From Caldimonas brevitalea (GTDB lineage Bacteria > Pseudomonadota > Gammaproteobacteria > Burkholderiales > Burkholderiaceae_C): a DNA stretch of 64,000 nt. Below, one piece after another: positions 51,460-59,999 of the stretch (within the stretch, counting starts at the first letter, position 1; each line of letters opens with the position of its first letter). The translations under genes were made by a program, and so were the position numbers. The stretch is from the NCBI RefSeq assembly GCF_001017435.1, contig NZ_CP011371.1, forward strand, positions 6,200,001 through 6,264,000, written 5' to 3'. Below the pieces are notes generated by a model. That model saw only the letters and a list, made by a program, of their open reading frames with translations, made no database searches and was not told the origin of the DNA.

Positions 51460-52824
51460 ATGGCCAAAGAAAAGACGCTCTACACCTGCTCCGAATGCGG
51501 CGGCACCAGCCCCAAATGGCTGGGCAAATGCCCGCAGTGCGGCGCCTGGAACACGCTCGAGGAGACCGTGGCCGAGAGTGGCACCCGACACCGTTTCCAG
51601 GCGCTGGCCAAGTCGGCGCCGGTCACCTCGCTGGCCGAGATCGAAGCGGTCGACGTCGCGCGCATGCCCACCGGCATCGACGAGCTGGACCGGGTGCTGG
51701 GCGGCGGCCTGGTGCCGGGCGGCGTGGTGCTGATCGGGGGCGATCCGGGCATCGGCAAGTCGACCTTGCTGCTGCAGGCGCTCGATGCGCTGTCGCAGCA
51801 GATGAAGGCGCTCTACGTGACCGGCGAAGAATCCGGCGCCCAGGTGGCGCTGCGCTCGCGCCGTCTCGGCCTCGACGGCTCCAAGGTGCTCGTGCAGGCG
51901 GAGATCCAGCTCGAGAAAATCCTGGCGACCATCGAAGCCGAGCGGCCGGCCGTGGCCGTGATCGACTCGATCCAGACCGTTTATTCCGAGCAGCTCACCT
52001 CGGCGCCCGGTTCGGTGGCCCAGGTGCGCGAGTGCTCGGCCCAGCTGACGCGTACCGCCAAGGCCACCGGCTGCTCGATGGTGCTGGTCGGCCACGTGAC
52101 CAAGGAGGGCTCGCTCGCCGGGCCGCGCGTGCTGGAGCACATCGTCGACACCGTGCTGTACTTCGAGGGCGACACCCACAGCGCCTTCCGGCTGGTGCGC
52201 GCCTTCAAGAACCGGTTCGGCGCGGTCAACGAGATCGGCGTGTTCGCGATGACCGAGCGCGGCCTGAAGGGCGTGGCCAACCCGAGCGCCATCTTTTTGT
52301 CGACCCACGGCGAACCGGTGCCCGGCTCGTGCGTGCTGGTCACGCTGGAAGGCACGCGCCCGATGCTGGTCGAGGTGCAGGCACTGGTCGACAGCTCGCC
52401 CATCCCCAGCCCGCGCCGACTCAGCGTCGGCCTGGAGCAGAACCGGCTGGCGATGCTGCTGGCCGTGATGCACCGGCACGCCGGCATCGCCTGTTTCGAC
52501 CAGGACGTGTTCGTCAATGCGGTCGGCGGCGTGCGCATCAGCGAGCCGGCCGCCGACCTGGCGGTGATGCTGGCGATCCAGAGTTCGCTGCGGGGCAAGC
52601 CGCTGCCGCGCGGTTTTCTGACCTTCGGCGAGGTGGGGCTGGCCGGCGAGGTGCGACCGGCGCCGCGTGGCCAGGAGCGCTTGAAAGAAGCGGCCAAGCT
52701 CGGCTTCTCGGTCGCCGTGGTGCCCAAGGCCAACCTGCCCAAGAAGCCCATCGAAGGGTTGGAGATCCACCCGGTCGAGCGGGTGGAGCAGGCCATCGAC
52801 CTGGTCCGCACGCTGGGCGGCTAG
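51460..52824 (+). CDS. radA: DNA repair protein RadA
   Basis: A 454-residue branch-migration ATPase of recombinational repair. The N-terminal zinc finger is CSECGG...CPQCG. The RecA-like core has Walker A GGDPGIGKST (Lys100 is the nucleotide lysine) and the RadA-specific KNRFG motif. The C-terminal Lon-protease-like domain begins near SSPIPSPRRLSVGLEQNRLAM. The ATG at 51460 (MAKEKTLYTC) agrees with other RadA proteins, and upstream in-frame ATG/GTG codons add unmatched residues. Confidence 0.96.
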   Translation: MAKEKTLYTCSECGGTSPKWLGKCPQCGAWNTLEETVAESGTRHRFQALAKSAPVTSLAEIEAVDVARMPTGIDELDRVLGGGLVPGGVVLIGGDPGIGKSTLLLQALDALSQQMKALYVTGEESGAQVALRSRRLGLDGSKVLVQAEIQLEKILATIEAERPAVAVIDSIQTVYSEQLTSAPGSVAQVRECSAQLTRTAKATGCSMVLVGHVTKEGSLAGPRVLEHIVDTVLYFEGDTHSAFRLVRAFKNRFGAVNEIGVFAMTERGLKGVANPSAIFLSTHGEPVPGSCVLVTLEGTRPMLVEVQALVDSSPIPSPRRLSVGLEQNRLAMLLAVMHRHAGIACFDQDVFVNAVGGVRISEPAADLAVMLAIQSSLRGKPLPRGFLTFGEVGLAGEVRPAPRGQERLKEAAKLGFSVAVVPKANLPKKPIEGLEIHPVERVEQAIDLVRTLGG

Positions 52825-52917
52825 GGCCGCGCGGGCATCCGCCTGTTGCGGCGTCGCATAAGGTTCTGCGCTGGCGCCCTCTCGTGTGGAACGGCCGCAG
52901 CCCCTACACTGCCGGCC

Positions 52918-53253
52918 ATGAGTGCCGCCTTCGCCCATACACCCGAGCCGCCCTATTACGCGGTGATCTTCACGAGCCAACGCACCGAGACCGACGCCGG
53001 CTACGGCGACATGGCCGACCGCATGATGCAGCTGGCCGTCGACCAGCCCGGCTATCTCGGGGTCGAGAGCGCACGCGGTGCCGACGGTTTGGGCATCACC
53101 GTGTCGTACTGGCGTACGCTGGAAGACATCGCCGCCTGGAAGGCCCACACCGAGCACCTCGAGGCCCAGCGCCTCGGCCACCGGCAGTGGTATGCGGCCT
53201 TCGAGTTGCGCGTGGCCAAGGTCGAGAGTGCACGGCGCAAGGCCCCCGGCTGA
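52918..53253 (+). CDS. antibiotic-biosynthesis-monooxygenase (ABM) domain protein
   Basis: A 111-residue small alpha/beta-barrel protein. YYAVIFTSQRTETDAGYGDMADRMMQLAVDQPGYLGVESARG and VSYWRTLEDIAAWKAHTEHLEAQRLG are the two halves of the ABM fold, close to the YqjZ-like group. Such proteins act on small aromatic or haem-related compounds or have unknown function. Its stop codon lies inside a strong inverted repeat. It is not clearly linked to radA upstream or the phosphoesterase downstream. Confidence 0.82.
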   Translation: MSAAFAHTPEPPYYAVIFTSQRTETDAGYGDMADRMMQLAVDQPGYLGVESARGADGLGITVSYWRTLEDIAAWKAHTEHLEAQRLGHRQWYAAFELRVAKVESARRKAPG

Positions 53254-53285
53254 AGCAGCCGGCCCGCAGGCGGCTGCTTCAGCCG
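53247..53285 (+). terminator. 15-bp perfect inverted repeat over the ABM stop codon
   Basis: Arms 53247-53261 and 53271-53285 pair perfectly across a nine-base loop, and the TGA of the ABM gene (53251-53253) is inside the left arm. No T run follows, so it may be a processing/stability hairpin or a weak terminator ahead of the phosphoesterase gene at 53315. Confidence 0.5.
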
Positions 53286-53314
53286 AGATCGTCTGCCCTC
53301 CAGAAGGAAACGCC

Positions 53315-54097
53315 ATGCTGATCGCCGCCCTCTCCGACATCCACGGCAACCTGCCGGCGCTCGAAGCCGTGCTGGACGACGTGACAAAGGCTGGGGTCGA
53401 CGTCATCGTCAACCTCGGCGACATCGTGTCGGGCCCGCTGTGGCCTTGTGAAACCGCCGACCGCCTGATCGCACTCGGCTGGCCGACGATCCGTGGCAAC
53501 CACGAGCGGCAGGTGCTGCGGCCGCTCGCCGGCATGGGCGCGTCGGACCGGCACGCCGCCGAGCGCCTGAACGCGTCGCAACGCGACTGGCTGGCGGCGC
53601 TGCCGGCGACGCTGCAACTGAGCGCCGAGGTGTTCTGTTGCCATGGCACGCCGGGCAGCGACCTGCAGTACTTCCTGGAAACGGTCTGCTCCGACTTCGG
53701 GCAGCACGGGTCGCGCGGCGTGCGTGCGGCGACGCAGGCCGAGGTGGCGACGCGGGCACGCGACGCCGCGGCCGAGCTGATCCTGTGCGGTCACACCCAC
53801 ATGCCCCGCGGCATGCGGCTCGACGACGGACGGCTGGTCGTCAACCCCGGCAGCGTCGGCCTGCCGGCCTACGACGACGGCCACCCGCATCGGCATCTGA
53901 TGGAGACCGGCAGCCCGCACGCGCGTTATGCGCTGCTCGAGAAAAGCAGCCGCGGCTGGTCGGTGCAGTGGCGCGCCGTGGCCTACGACTGGGACGCCGC
54001 CGCCCGCCAGGCCGAGGCCAACGGCTTCGGGCACTGGGCCGACGCGCTGCGCACCGGCCGGGTGGGTCGGCTGGACGCGGACGTGCCGGCGCGCTGA
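53315..54097 (+). CDS. calcineurin-like metallophosphoesterase
   Basis: A 260-residue protein with the full set of metal-binding motifs: DIHGN (residues 8-12), GDIV, GNHER and GHTHMPR. It is of the YfcE/MJ0936-like single-domain group with a C-terminal extension of about 60 residues. It should hydrolyse phosphodiesters or phosphomonoesters, and the substrate is unknown. AGAAGGA precedes the ATG at 53315. It converges on the lipoprotein gene at 54131. Confidence 0.88.
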   Translation: MLIAALSDIHGNLPALEAVLDDVTKAGVDVIVNLGDIVSGPLWPCETADRLIALGWPTIRGNHERQVLRPLAGMGASDRHAAERLNASQRDWLAALPATLQLSAEVFCCHGTPGSDLQYFLETVCSDFGQHGSRGVRAATQAEVATRARDAAAELILCGHTHMPRGMRLDDGRLVVNPGSVGLPAYDDGHPHRHLMETGSPHARYALLEKSSRGWSVQWRAVAYDWDAAARQAEANGFGHWADALRTGRVGRLDADVPAR

Positions 54098-54130
54098 GGG
54101 GACGCGGCGGGCAGCGACCCCGCCGCCCGC

Positions 54131-54886
54131 TCAACGGCTGGCGGTCGTCGCGGCCTTCGGATCGCCGAAACGGCTGCGCAGTTCACGCGCGATGCGTTGC
54201 GCCACCGCACCCACACCGACCTGAAAGCCCTCGGCCACTTCCTCCCGGTTGGCGATCATCGCGTCAAAGGTGGCGTAGCGGTACTTCGGGGCGCTCGGCA
54301 AGCTCCAGTACTGCTCGCCGCGGGCGTCCGCGCCGTAGTAATAGGTCTCGTGCAACAGCGGATCGTCGACCGCCTTCGCGTCGACGAGGTAGGCCGACAC
54401 GTTCACCTGCGGCAGGTAGTTCGCCGAAAAGGCGGAGGAGTACATGCCCACATACTCGAACCACACATGCAGGATCGGCTTGGACGCCGGCAGCGTCGTG
54501 TAGTCGATCGCGCTGGGATCGTCCGCGGGCGGCGCCGGCGCGTCGAGCATCTCGACCTCGTAGCCCTGCGCGGTCAGCTCGTTCACCAGCACGCGGCGCA
54601 TTTCCGGGCCCATCGCCTGACGGGTTTGCTCCATCGCGCTCGAGAAGGACTGGGTCTTCAGACGGTTGTCGATCGCGGTGACCCAGTGCGGCAAGGCCAG
54701 ATTGCGGTTGCCACTGTAGAGCCCGGCCGGGCTGAGCACCGGCAGCAGCGCCACCTGCTGGACGGTGCGAACCGGCTCTGCCGGGGCTGCCTCGGCCGGC
54801 GCGCCGCCGGGGGAAGAGGCACAGCCGGACAGCACAACTGCCAGCGCGAGACAGGGAAAGGATGCGAGAGAAGACAGGTACTTCAC
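54131..54886 (-). CDS. hypothetical lipoprotein
   Basis: A 251-residue predicted lipoprotein with signal MKYLSSLASFPCLALAVVLSGC and Cys22 in the lipobox LSGC. An Ala/Pro-rich spacer follows, then an alpha/beta region (RVLVNELTAQGYEVEML, HVWFEYVGMYSSAFSANYLPQVNVSAYLVDAK, LHETYYYGAD) that suggests an LPS- or stress-related periplasmic domain, but no named family is clear. A C-terminal helix (AEGFQVGVGAVAQRIARELRSRFG) resembles GNA1162-like lipoproteins. It stands alone. Confidence 0.7.
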   Translation of the reverse strand: MKYLSSLASFPCLALAVVLSGCASSPGGAPAEAAPAEPVRTVQQVALLPVLSPAGLYSGNRNLALPHWVTAIDNRLKTQSFSSAMEQTRQAMGPEMRRVLVNELTAQGYEVEMLDAPAPPADDPSAIDYTTLPASKPILHVWFEYVGMYSSAFSANYLPQVNVSAYLVDAKAVDDPLLHETYYYGADARGEQYWSLPSAPKYRYATFDAMIANREEVAEGFQVGVGAVAQRIARELRSRFGDPKAATTASR

Positions 54887-55187
54887 GGGACAACTTCAGG
54901 TGGGAGACGGTGCCCGCGCGCCAGCGCGGAGGAAAACCAGGGACCAGGGACCAGGGACCAGGGACCAGGGACCAGCGGCAAGCGGCTCTGCCCGGCCCGC
55001 GGCTCCCTCGTCTTGGGTCGCCAGCCTAGTCCGCGTAACTGAACGCATCAATCCCCGATTTCCGGGCCCTCCCGCGCTCGATTCGCTGGCGGGGGCGCCA
55101 AAGATTCGGGCCGGAGGCGTTTCGGGTCCGCAGGCCGTTGCGGTCAACCACAATCTTCCGACCCGTCGCACCCCCTACCATCGCCGC
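54887..55187. other. 301-bp divergent spacer containing a heptamer repeat
   Basis: It separates the lipoprotein gene from the small membrane protein gene. Apart from the GGGACCA repeat (listed separately) I see no gene or clear promoter. Confidence 0.4.
54940..54974. repeat. five perfect tandem copies of GGGACCA
   Basis: Five contiguous 7-bp units with a partial CCA before them, 54-88 bp upstream of the lipoprotein gene's start at 54886. The number of copies may vary between strains through slippage. Being in the likely promoter/leader zone, it could affect expression. Confidence 0.85.
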
Positions 55188-55580
55188 ATGAACCCTTGGA
55201 TTGGATGGACCCTGGCCCTCGCCGCGCTCATGATCGGCTGGCGCACACAAGGCTGGCCCGGCGTGCTGCTGGCCGCCAGCATGGTGGTGTTCTGGCTGTT
55301 GCTGCAGTTCAACAAGGCGGTGCGCGTGATGCGCCAGGCCGGCAGCGCGCCGATCGGCTACATCGACAGCGCCGTGATGCTCAACGCCCGGCTGGAGCGC
55401 GGCATGCGCATGCTGCAGTTGGTGCTGATCACGCGCAGCCTCGGCGACAAGCTGGGGGACCAGCCCGAGCGGTACCGGTGGACCGACCCCGGCGGCTCGC
55501 ACGTGACGGTCGAAGTGCGGCGCGGCCGGGTGGTCGAGTGGGCGCTGGAGCGCCCTGCTGCCCCGGGCGAGTCGACCTGA
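55188..55580 (+). CDS. small hypothetical membrane protein
   Basis: A 130-residue protein with two N-terminal helices (WIGWTLALAALMIGW and GVLLAASMVVFWLLLQFNKAVRVM) and a cytoplasmic tail with VTVEVRRGRVVEWALE, a small beta segment. I recognise no family beyond similar small proteins in related bacteria. The start at 55188 was chosen because hydrophobic sequence begins there, and no strong ribosome site is visible. Confidence 0.6.
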   Translation: MNPWIGWTLALAALMIGWRTQGWPGVLLAASMVVFWLLLQFNKAVRVMRQAGSAPIGYIDSAVMLNARLERGMRMLQLVLITRSLGDKLGDQPERYRWTDPGGSHVTVEVRRGRVVEWALERPAAPGEST

Positions 55581-55787
55581 ACCGTCGCCGCGGCCGCCAC
55601 CGCGGCCCGTGCTTCGCCTCCCCCCTGCTCACCCGTGCGCGGCGGCGCCCCACCCATCGCCGCCCCGTCGCCGCCCCCCGCGGCCGCCACCGCTGCCCGC
55701 GCTCGCTACCAGGCGCTGCCGTCCGCGCCGCCCCCTTGGCCGGCTCCCGATAAACCCTCGGTCCCTGCCCTGGACCTTCCCAAACCA

Positions 55788-55816
55788 TTGACGCTTCCTT
55801 ATCACCAGCCTACATT
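55788..55816 (+). promoter_or_regulatory. sigma-70-type promoter of the sugar-binding protein gene
   Basis: A -35 TTGACG (55788-55793) and a -10 TACATT (55811-55816) are separated by 17 bases, giving an expected start of transcription near 55823. This is one of the clearest promoters in the window. Confidence 0.65.
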
Positions 55817-55828
55817 TCCCTCCGCTGG

Positions 55829-55842
55829 TGAAAGCGCTTTCA
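55829..55842. promoter_or_regulatory. LacI-family operator, 14-bp perfect palindrome
   Basis: The perfect palindrome TGAAAGCGCTTTCA, with the central CG typical of LacI/GalR-family sites, lies just after the predicted transcription start. A bound repressor there would block the promoter. A second inverted pair, CACCAG (55803-55808) and CTGGTG (55825-55830), surrounds the -10. No LacI-family gene is in the window. Confidence 0.75.
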
Positions 55843-55882
55843 TTCGCGCTGCCAAGACCGGTGTACTGATGGAGGAGACAAG

Positions 55883-57130
55883 ATGAACCTGCCTTTGCGC
55901 CCGCTGCTGGGTGTTGCCCTGGTGAGTTGCGCCGCCGGCGCTTTTGCTCAGCAGACCTTGACCGTGGCCTCGTTCCCGAGCTTCGACGAGCACGTCAAGG
56001 CCGCCATCCCGCTGTTCAAGAAGGTGCGGCCGGATGTGGAAATCAAGCTGGTGTCCCTGCAGTTCGGCGACTACCACAACGCGATGACCACTGCGCTCGC
56101 CACCGGCCAGAACTTGCCCGACGTGATGGGCATCGAGATCGGCTTCGTCGGCAAGTTTGCCGAATCGGGCGGGCTGGAAGACCTGGCCAAGCCGCCTTAC
56201 AACGCGCTCCAGTACCGCGACCAGTTCTTCAAATTCACCTTCCCGCAGGCGATGAACAAGGGCGGTGGCCTGGCCGCCATGCCGGCCGACGTGGGCCCGG
56301 GCGCGCTGTTCTACCGCAAGGACCTGCTGGACAAGGCCGGCGTCACCGAAGCCCAGGTCACGCAGTCGTGGGAGAGCTTCATCGAGGCCGGCAAGCAGGT
56401 CAAGGCCAAGACCGGCGCCTACATGATCCCGCATGCCAACGCGCTGATGGGCATCTACATCCGGTCCAACCTGAAGGACGGTGAAGGTGTGTACTTCGGC
56501 AAGAACAACACCGTGCTGGTGAACACGCCACGCTTCGAAAAGGCCTTCCAGCTGGCCAAGCAGGCGCGCGTGGCCGGCATCGATGGCCGCGTGACGGCCT
56601 GGACCAACGAATGGGCCGAGAGCTTCAAGCGCGGCAGCGTCGCCACCGAAATGATGGGCGGTTGGCTGGCCGGCCACCTGGCCAACTGGCTGGCACCGGA
56701 CACCAAGGGCCAGTGGCGTTCAGCCAACCTGCCCAACGGCGCTTATGCCGCCTGGGGCGGATCGTTCTATGCCATCCCGAAGAAGATCGGTGACGACAAG
56801 AAGAAGCTCGCCTGGGAGTTCATCAAGTTCATGACCTTGAACAAGGAGATGCAGATCGAGGCGCTGCGCAAGGTCGACTCCTTCCCGTCGCTGATCGCCG
56901 CCACCACCGACCCCTTCATCGACCAGCCGATCGAGTTCCTGGGCGGCCAGAAAGCGCGTCAGCAGTGGCGCACCAGCGCGACCAAGATCCCGGCCATCGA
57001 GGTCCACAAGCTCGATCCGATCGCCAACGAAGTGATCACGGCCGAACTGGACAAGGTGCTGCAGCAGAACAAGGACATCAAGAAGGCCTTGGCCGACGCG
57101 CAGCAGGCAATCCAGCGGCGTATCCGCTGA
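55883..57130 (+). CDS. orphan sugar ABC-type solute-binding protein
   Basis: A 415-residue family 1 (CUT1-type) periplasmic binding protein with signal peptide ending GAFAQ. Marks include LTVASFPSFDEHVKAAIPLFKKVRPDVEIKL, ALATGQNLPDVMGIEIGFVGKFA, and WGGSFYAIPKKIGDDKKKLAWEFIKFMT. No permease or ATPase gene is beside it: a terminator follows and ilvE is next. The LacI-type palindrome suggests sugar control. It probably serves a transporter encoded elsewhere. Confidence 0.88.
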   Translation: MNLPLRPLLGVALVSCAAGAFAQQTLTVASFPSFDEHVKAAIPLFKKVRPDVEIKLVSLQFGDYHNAMTTALATGQNLPDVMGIEIGFVGKFAESGGLEDLAKPPYNALQYRDQFFKFTFPQAMNKGGGLAAMPADVGPGALFYRKDLLDKAGVTEAQVTQSWESFIEAGKQVKAKTGAYMIPHANALMGIYIRSNLKDGEGVYFGKNNTVLVNTPRFEKAFQLAKQARVAGIDGRVTAWTNEWAESFKRGSVATEMMGGWLAGHLANWLAPDTKGQWRSANLPNGAYAAWGGSFYAIPKKIGDDKKKLAWEFIKFMTLNKEMQIEALRKVDSFPSLIAATTDPFIDQPIEFLGGQKARQQWRTSATKIPAIEVHKLDPIANEVITAELDKVLQQNKDIKKALADAQQAIQRRIR

Positions 57131-57176
57131 CGCGCGAGCCGCAGCGGCAGCCCTTCGCGGCCGCCCTGCGCCCTGA

Positions 57177-57213
57177 GACGAGGGGTGGGCCAGGCCCACC
57201 CCTCGTCGTTTTT
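57177..57213 (+). terminator. rho-independent terminator after the sugar-binding protein gene
   Basis: Complementary arms around 57177-57191 and 57193-57207 form a long GC-rich stem, followed by GTTTTT (57208-57213). Confidence 0.9.
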
Positions 57214-57358
57214 GCTCGGTCCGTGCGGCCTTGCGCATTCCGGCCCGGCATGACATAAGGCCGGACCACGGCGCCGCGCCAGGCGGTGCGGCGGCGCGAG
57301 AGCGCCCACAAACGTAAAATCGCCGGCTTCAAGACCCAATAGACTGAGGAGTCCCATC

Positions 57359-58282
57359 ATGTCGATGGACGATCGCGACGGAAAGATTTGGATGGACGGC
57401 ACCCTGGTGGACTGGCGCGACGCCAAGATCCATGTGCTGTCGCACACCCTGCACTATGGCTGCGGCGCCTTCGAAGGCGTGCGGGCCTACAAGACGGCCA
57501 AGGGCACCGCGATCTTCCGGCTGCGCGAGCACACCCAGCGTTTGTTCGACAGCGCCAAGATCCTGCGCATGAAGATCCCCTTCAGCTTCGAGCAAGTGAT
57601 GGAGGCGCAGCGTGAAGTCGTGCGCGCCAACCAGCTCGAGAGCTGCTACCTGCGCCCGCTCACCTGGATCGGCTCCGAAAAGCTCGGCGTCAGCCCCAAG
57701 GGCAACAAGATCCACCTGATGATCGCGGCCTGGGCCTGGGGCGCCTACCTAGGTGAAGAGGGCCTGCAGCGCGGCATCCGTGTCAAGACCTCGAGCTACA
57801 CCCGCCATCACGTCAACATCACGATGACGCAGGCCAAGTCGGTGAGCAACTACACCAACTCGATCCTGGCCAACATGGAAGCCACCGACGACGGCTACGA
57901 CGAGGCACTGCTGCTCGACAGCGCCGGCTTCGTCAGCGAAGGCGCCGGCGAGAACCTGTTCGTGATCAAGAACGGCGTGGTCTACACGCCCGACCTGTCG
58001 GCCGGCGCGCTGAACGGCATCACGCGCAACACCATCTTCGCGATCTGCGCGGACCTGGGGATCAAGATCGTCGAAAAGCGCATCACCCGCGACGAGGTGT
58101 ACATCTGTGACGAGGCCTTCTTCACCGGCACCGCGGCCGAAGTCACGCCGATCCGCGAACTCGACCGTTTGCCCATCGGCGCCGGCCAGCGTGGGCCGAT
58201 CACCGAGAAAATCCAGTCCGCCTTCTTCGACATCGTCAACGGCCGCAACGCGAAGTACGCGGAGTGGCTGACCCTGGTCTGA
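57359..58282 (+). CDS. ilvE: branched-chain amino acid aminotransferase
   Basis: A 307-residue fold-type IV enzyme for the last step of leucine, isoleucine and valine synthesis. GKIWMDGTLVDWRDAKIHVLSHTLHYGCGAFEGVRAY is diagnostic of IlvE. The PLP lysine lies in TQAKSVSNYTNSILAN, followed by GYDEALLLDSAGFVSEGAGENLF and FFTGTAAEVTPIRELD. The length is exact for the family. It is followed after 19 bases by the zf-CHCC gene. It is clearly distinct from the class IV enzyme at 22933. Confidence 0.96.
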   Translation: MSMDDRDGKIWMDGTLVDWRDAKIHVLSHTLHYGCGAFEGVRAYKTAKGTAIFRLREHTQRLFDSAKILRMKIPFSFEQVMEAQREVVRANQLESCYLRPLTWIGSEKLGVSPKGNKIHLMIAAWAWGAYLGEEGLQRGIRVKTSSYTRHHVNITMTQAKSVSNYTNSILANMEATDDGYDEALLLDSAGFVSEGAGENLFVIKNGVVYTPDLSAGALNGITRNTIFAICADLGIKIVEKRITRDEVYICDEAFFTGTAAEVTPIRELDRLPIGAGQRGPITEKIQSAFFDIVNGRNAKYAEWLTLV

Positions 58283-58301
58283 GTCCCCAAGAGGCCCCCC
58301 G

Positions 58302-58508
58302 ATGAGCGAATTCGTCAAGTCCGTCGTCGAAGTCACCGCCCAGGACCTCCAAGGCCCTGGCGTCGTCTTCTGCCCCAACCCGAAAATGCCGCTGTGGAGC
58401 AACCACCCGCGGGTGTTCCTCGACGTGGCCGCCGAAGGCTCGGCGCGCTGCCCCTATTGCGGCACGCTCTACCAGCTGAAGGCCGGCGAAAAGGTGCACG
58501 GACATTGA
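58302..58508 (+). CDS. zf-CHCC small zinc-finger protein
   Basis: A 68-residue protein with Cys24 in VVFCPNP, the His/Asp-containing segment NHPRVFLDV and CPYCGTLY near the end, the CHCC pattern of the family related to the mitochondrial complex I subunit NDUFS6. It probably binds one zinc ion. It follows ilvE closely, an order common in Burkholderiales. Confidence 0.9.
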   Translation: MSEFVKSVVEVTAQDLQGPGVVFCPNPKMPLWSNHPRVFLDVAAEGSARCPYCGTLYQLKAGEKVHGH

Positions 58509-58575
58509 AGCCGCCACGCCGCCCCGCCCTGCTGCCGAGCGCGCCAACGCGTCGAGTGACGCAGGGACGGGCGAC

Positions 58576-59967
58576 GTGAGCTTCTCGCGCATCAAGCTGC
58601 TGCTGCTGTCGCTGCGCGACCTGATCCCCGCCGCCGCCCCCTTCATCGTGCTGGCGGTGGCCCTGATGGCCGTCGCCTACTGGGTGCTCGACCCGACGCC
58701 ACCGAAGAAGCTGGTGATGGCCACCGGCACCGAGCAAGGTGCTTACGAGGTGCTGGGCCGGCGTTACCGCGACCTGCTGGCGCCTTACGGCATCACGGTC
58801 GAGCTGCGGCCGTCGGCCGGGTCGGGCGACAACCTCGCGTCGCTGCAGCGCGACGACTCCGGCGTCGACATCGCCTTCGTGCAGGGCGGTACGGTGCGCC
58901 GGCAACCGGGCCAGGAGGCGCTGCCCGACCTCGGGCTGGTGTCGCTCGGCAGCCTGTTCTACGAGCCGGTGTGGCTGTTCTACCGCGAGGACAGCGCCAA
59001 GCGCTTGCTGCGCCGGCCGCGCTTGCAGTCGCTCAGCGAACTCAAGGGATGGCGCTTCAACGCCGGCTCGCCGGGCAGCGGCGTGCAGCTGCTGGCGGCC
59101 GAACTGCTCGAACTCAACCGCATCGACCCGCAAGAGCTGAAGCTCGCCCACCTGCCCAACACGCCGGCGGTGGTCGAGTTGCTCGAAGGCCGCAGCGACG
59201 CGATGCTGTTCGTGTCGGCGCCCGATTCGCCGCTGATCCAGATGCTGCTGCAAACGCCGGGCATCCGGCTTTTCAGCTTCTCGCAGTCGCAGGCCTATGC
59301 GCGCAAGCTGCCGCATCTGTCGGCCGTGACGTTGCCGCGCGGGGTGGTCGATCTCGGCCACAACCTGCCGGCCGAAGACGTGCAGCTGATCGCCCCCACT
59401 GCCACCTTGATGGCGCGCGAGGGGCTGCACCCGGCGTTGATCCAGCTGCTGATGCAGGCCGCCACGCACATCCACGGCGAAGCCGGTTGGTTCGCGCGCG
59501 CTGGCGAATTTCCGAACGCGCTGAACACCGACCTGCCGGTGGCGGCCGAGTCGCAACGCTACCTGCGCAACGGCGCACCGTGGCTGCAGCGCTACCTGCC
59601 GTTCTGGGTCTCCAACCTGATCGACCGCATGTGGGTGGCGCTGCTGTCCATCGTCGCGGCGCTGATCCCGCTGTCACGGCTGGTGCCGCCGCTGTACGAG
59701 TTTCGGGTGCGCTCGCGGGTGTTCCGCTGGTATGCGCGGCTGCGCGAGGTGGAAGAGGGGCTGGAGCGACCGGACGCCGACACCGACGTGTTGCTGCAGA
59801 AGCTCGACGACGTCGAGGCGCACGCGCTGCGCATCAGCCTGCCGCTGTCGTATGCCGACGAGTTGTACGCGCTGCGCCAACACATCGATCTGGTGCGCGG
59901 CAAGCTGCAGCTCACCCGGGCGCGCCAGCGTGGCGAAGGGGCGCCGGCCGGCTCGGTGGTGGGCTGA
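58576..59967 (+). CDS. TAXI-family TRAP-type solute-binding protein with C-terminal membrane helix
   Basis: A 463-residue protein anchored at both ends. The N-terminal helix (about 18-40) is followed by the TAXI binding domain (KLVMATGTEQGAYEVLGRRYRDLLAPYGITVELRPSAGSGDNLASLQRDDSGVDIAFVQGG). A late helix pair (MWVALLSIVAALIPLSRLVPPLYE) precedes a cytoplasmic tail with coiled-coil character (LREVEEGLERPDADTDVLLQKLDDVEAHALR). No TRAP membrane component is near, so it may act as a sensor or scaffold rather than a transporter subunit. It starts at GTG with a weak ribosome site. Confidence 0.8.
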   Translation: MSFSRIKLLLLSLRDLIPAAAPFIVLAVALMAVAYWVLDPTPPKKLVMATGTEQGAYEVLGRRYRDLLAPYGITVELRPSAGSGDNLASLQRDDSGVDIAFVQGGTVRRQPGQEALPDLGLVSLGSLFYEPVWLFYREDSAKRLLRRPRLQSLSELKGWRFNAGSPGSGVQLLAAELLELNRIDPQELKLAHLPNTPAVVELLEGRSDAMLFVSAPDSPLIQMLLQTPGIRLFSFSQSQAYARKLPHLSAVTLPRGVVDLGHNLPAEDVQLIAPTATLMAREGLHPALIQLLMQAATHIHGEAGWFARAGEFPNALNTDLPVAAESQRYLRNGAPWLQRYLPFWVSNLIDRMWVALLSIVAALIPLSRLVPPLYEFRVRSRVFRWYARLREVEEGLERPDADTDVLLQKLDDVEAHALRISLPLSYADELYALRQHIDLVRGKLQLTRARQRGEGAPAGSVVG

Positions 59968-59999
59968 CCGCACCACCGCCCCGGCACCGGCGGCCTTCG

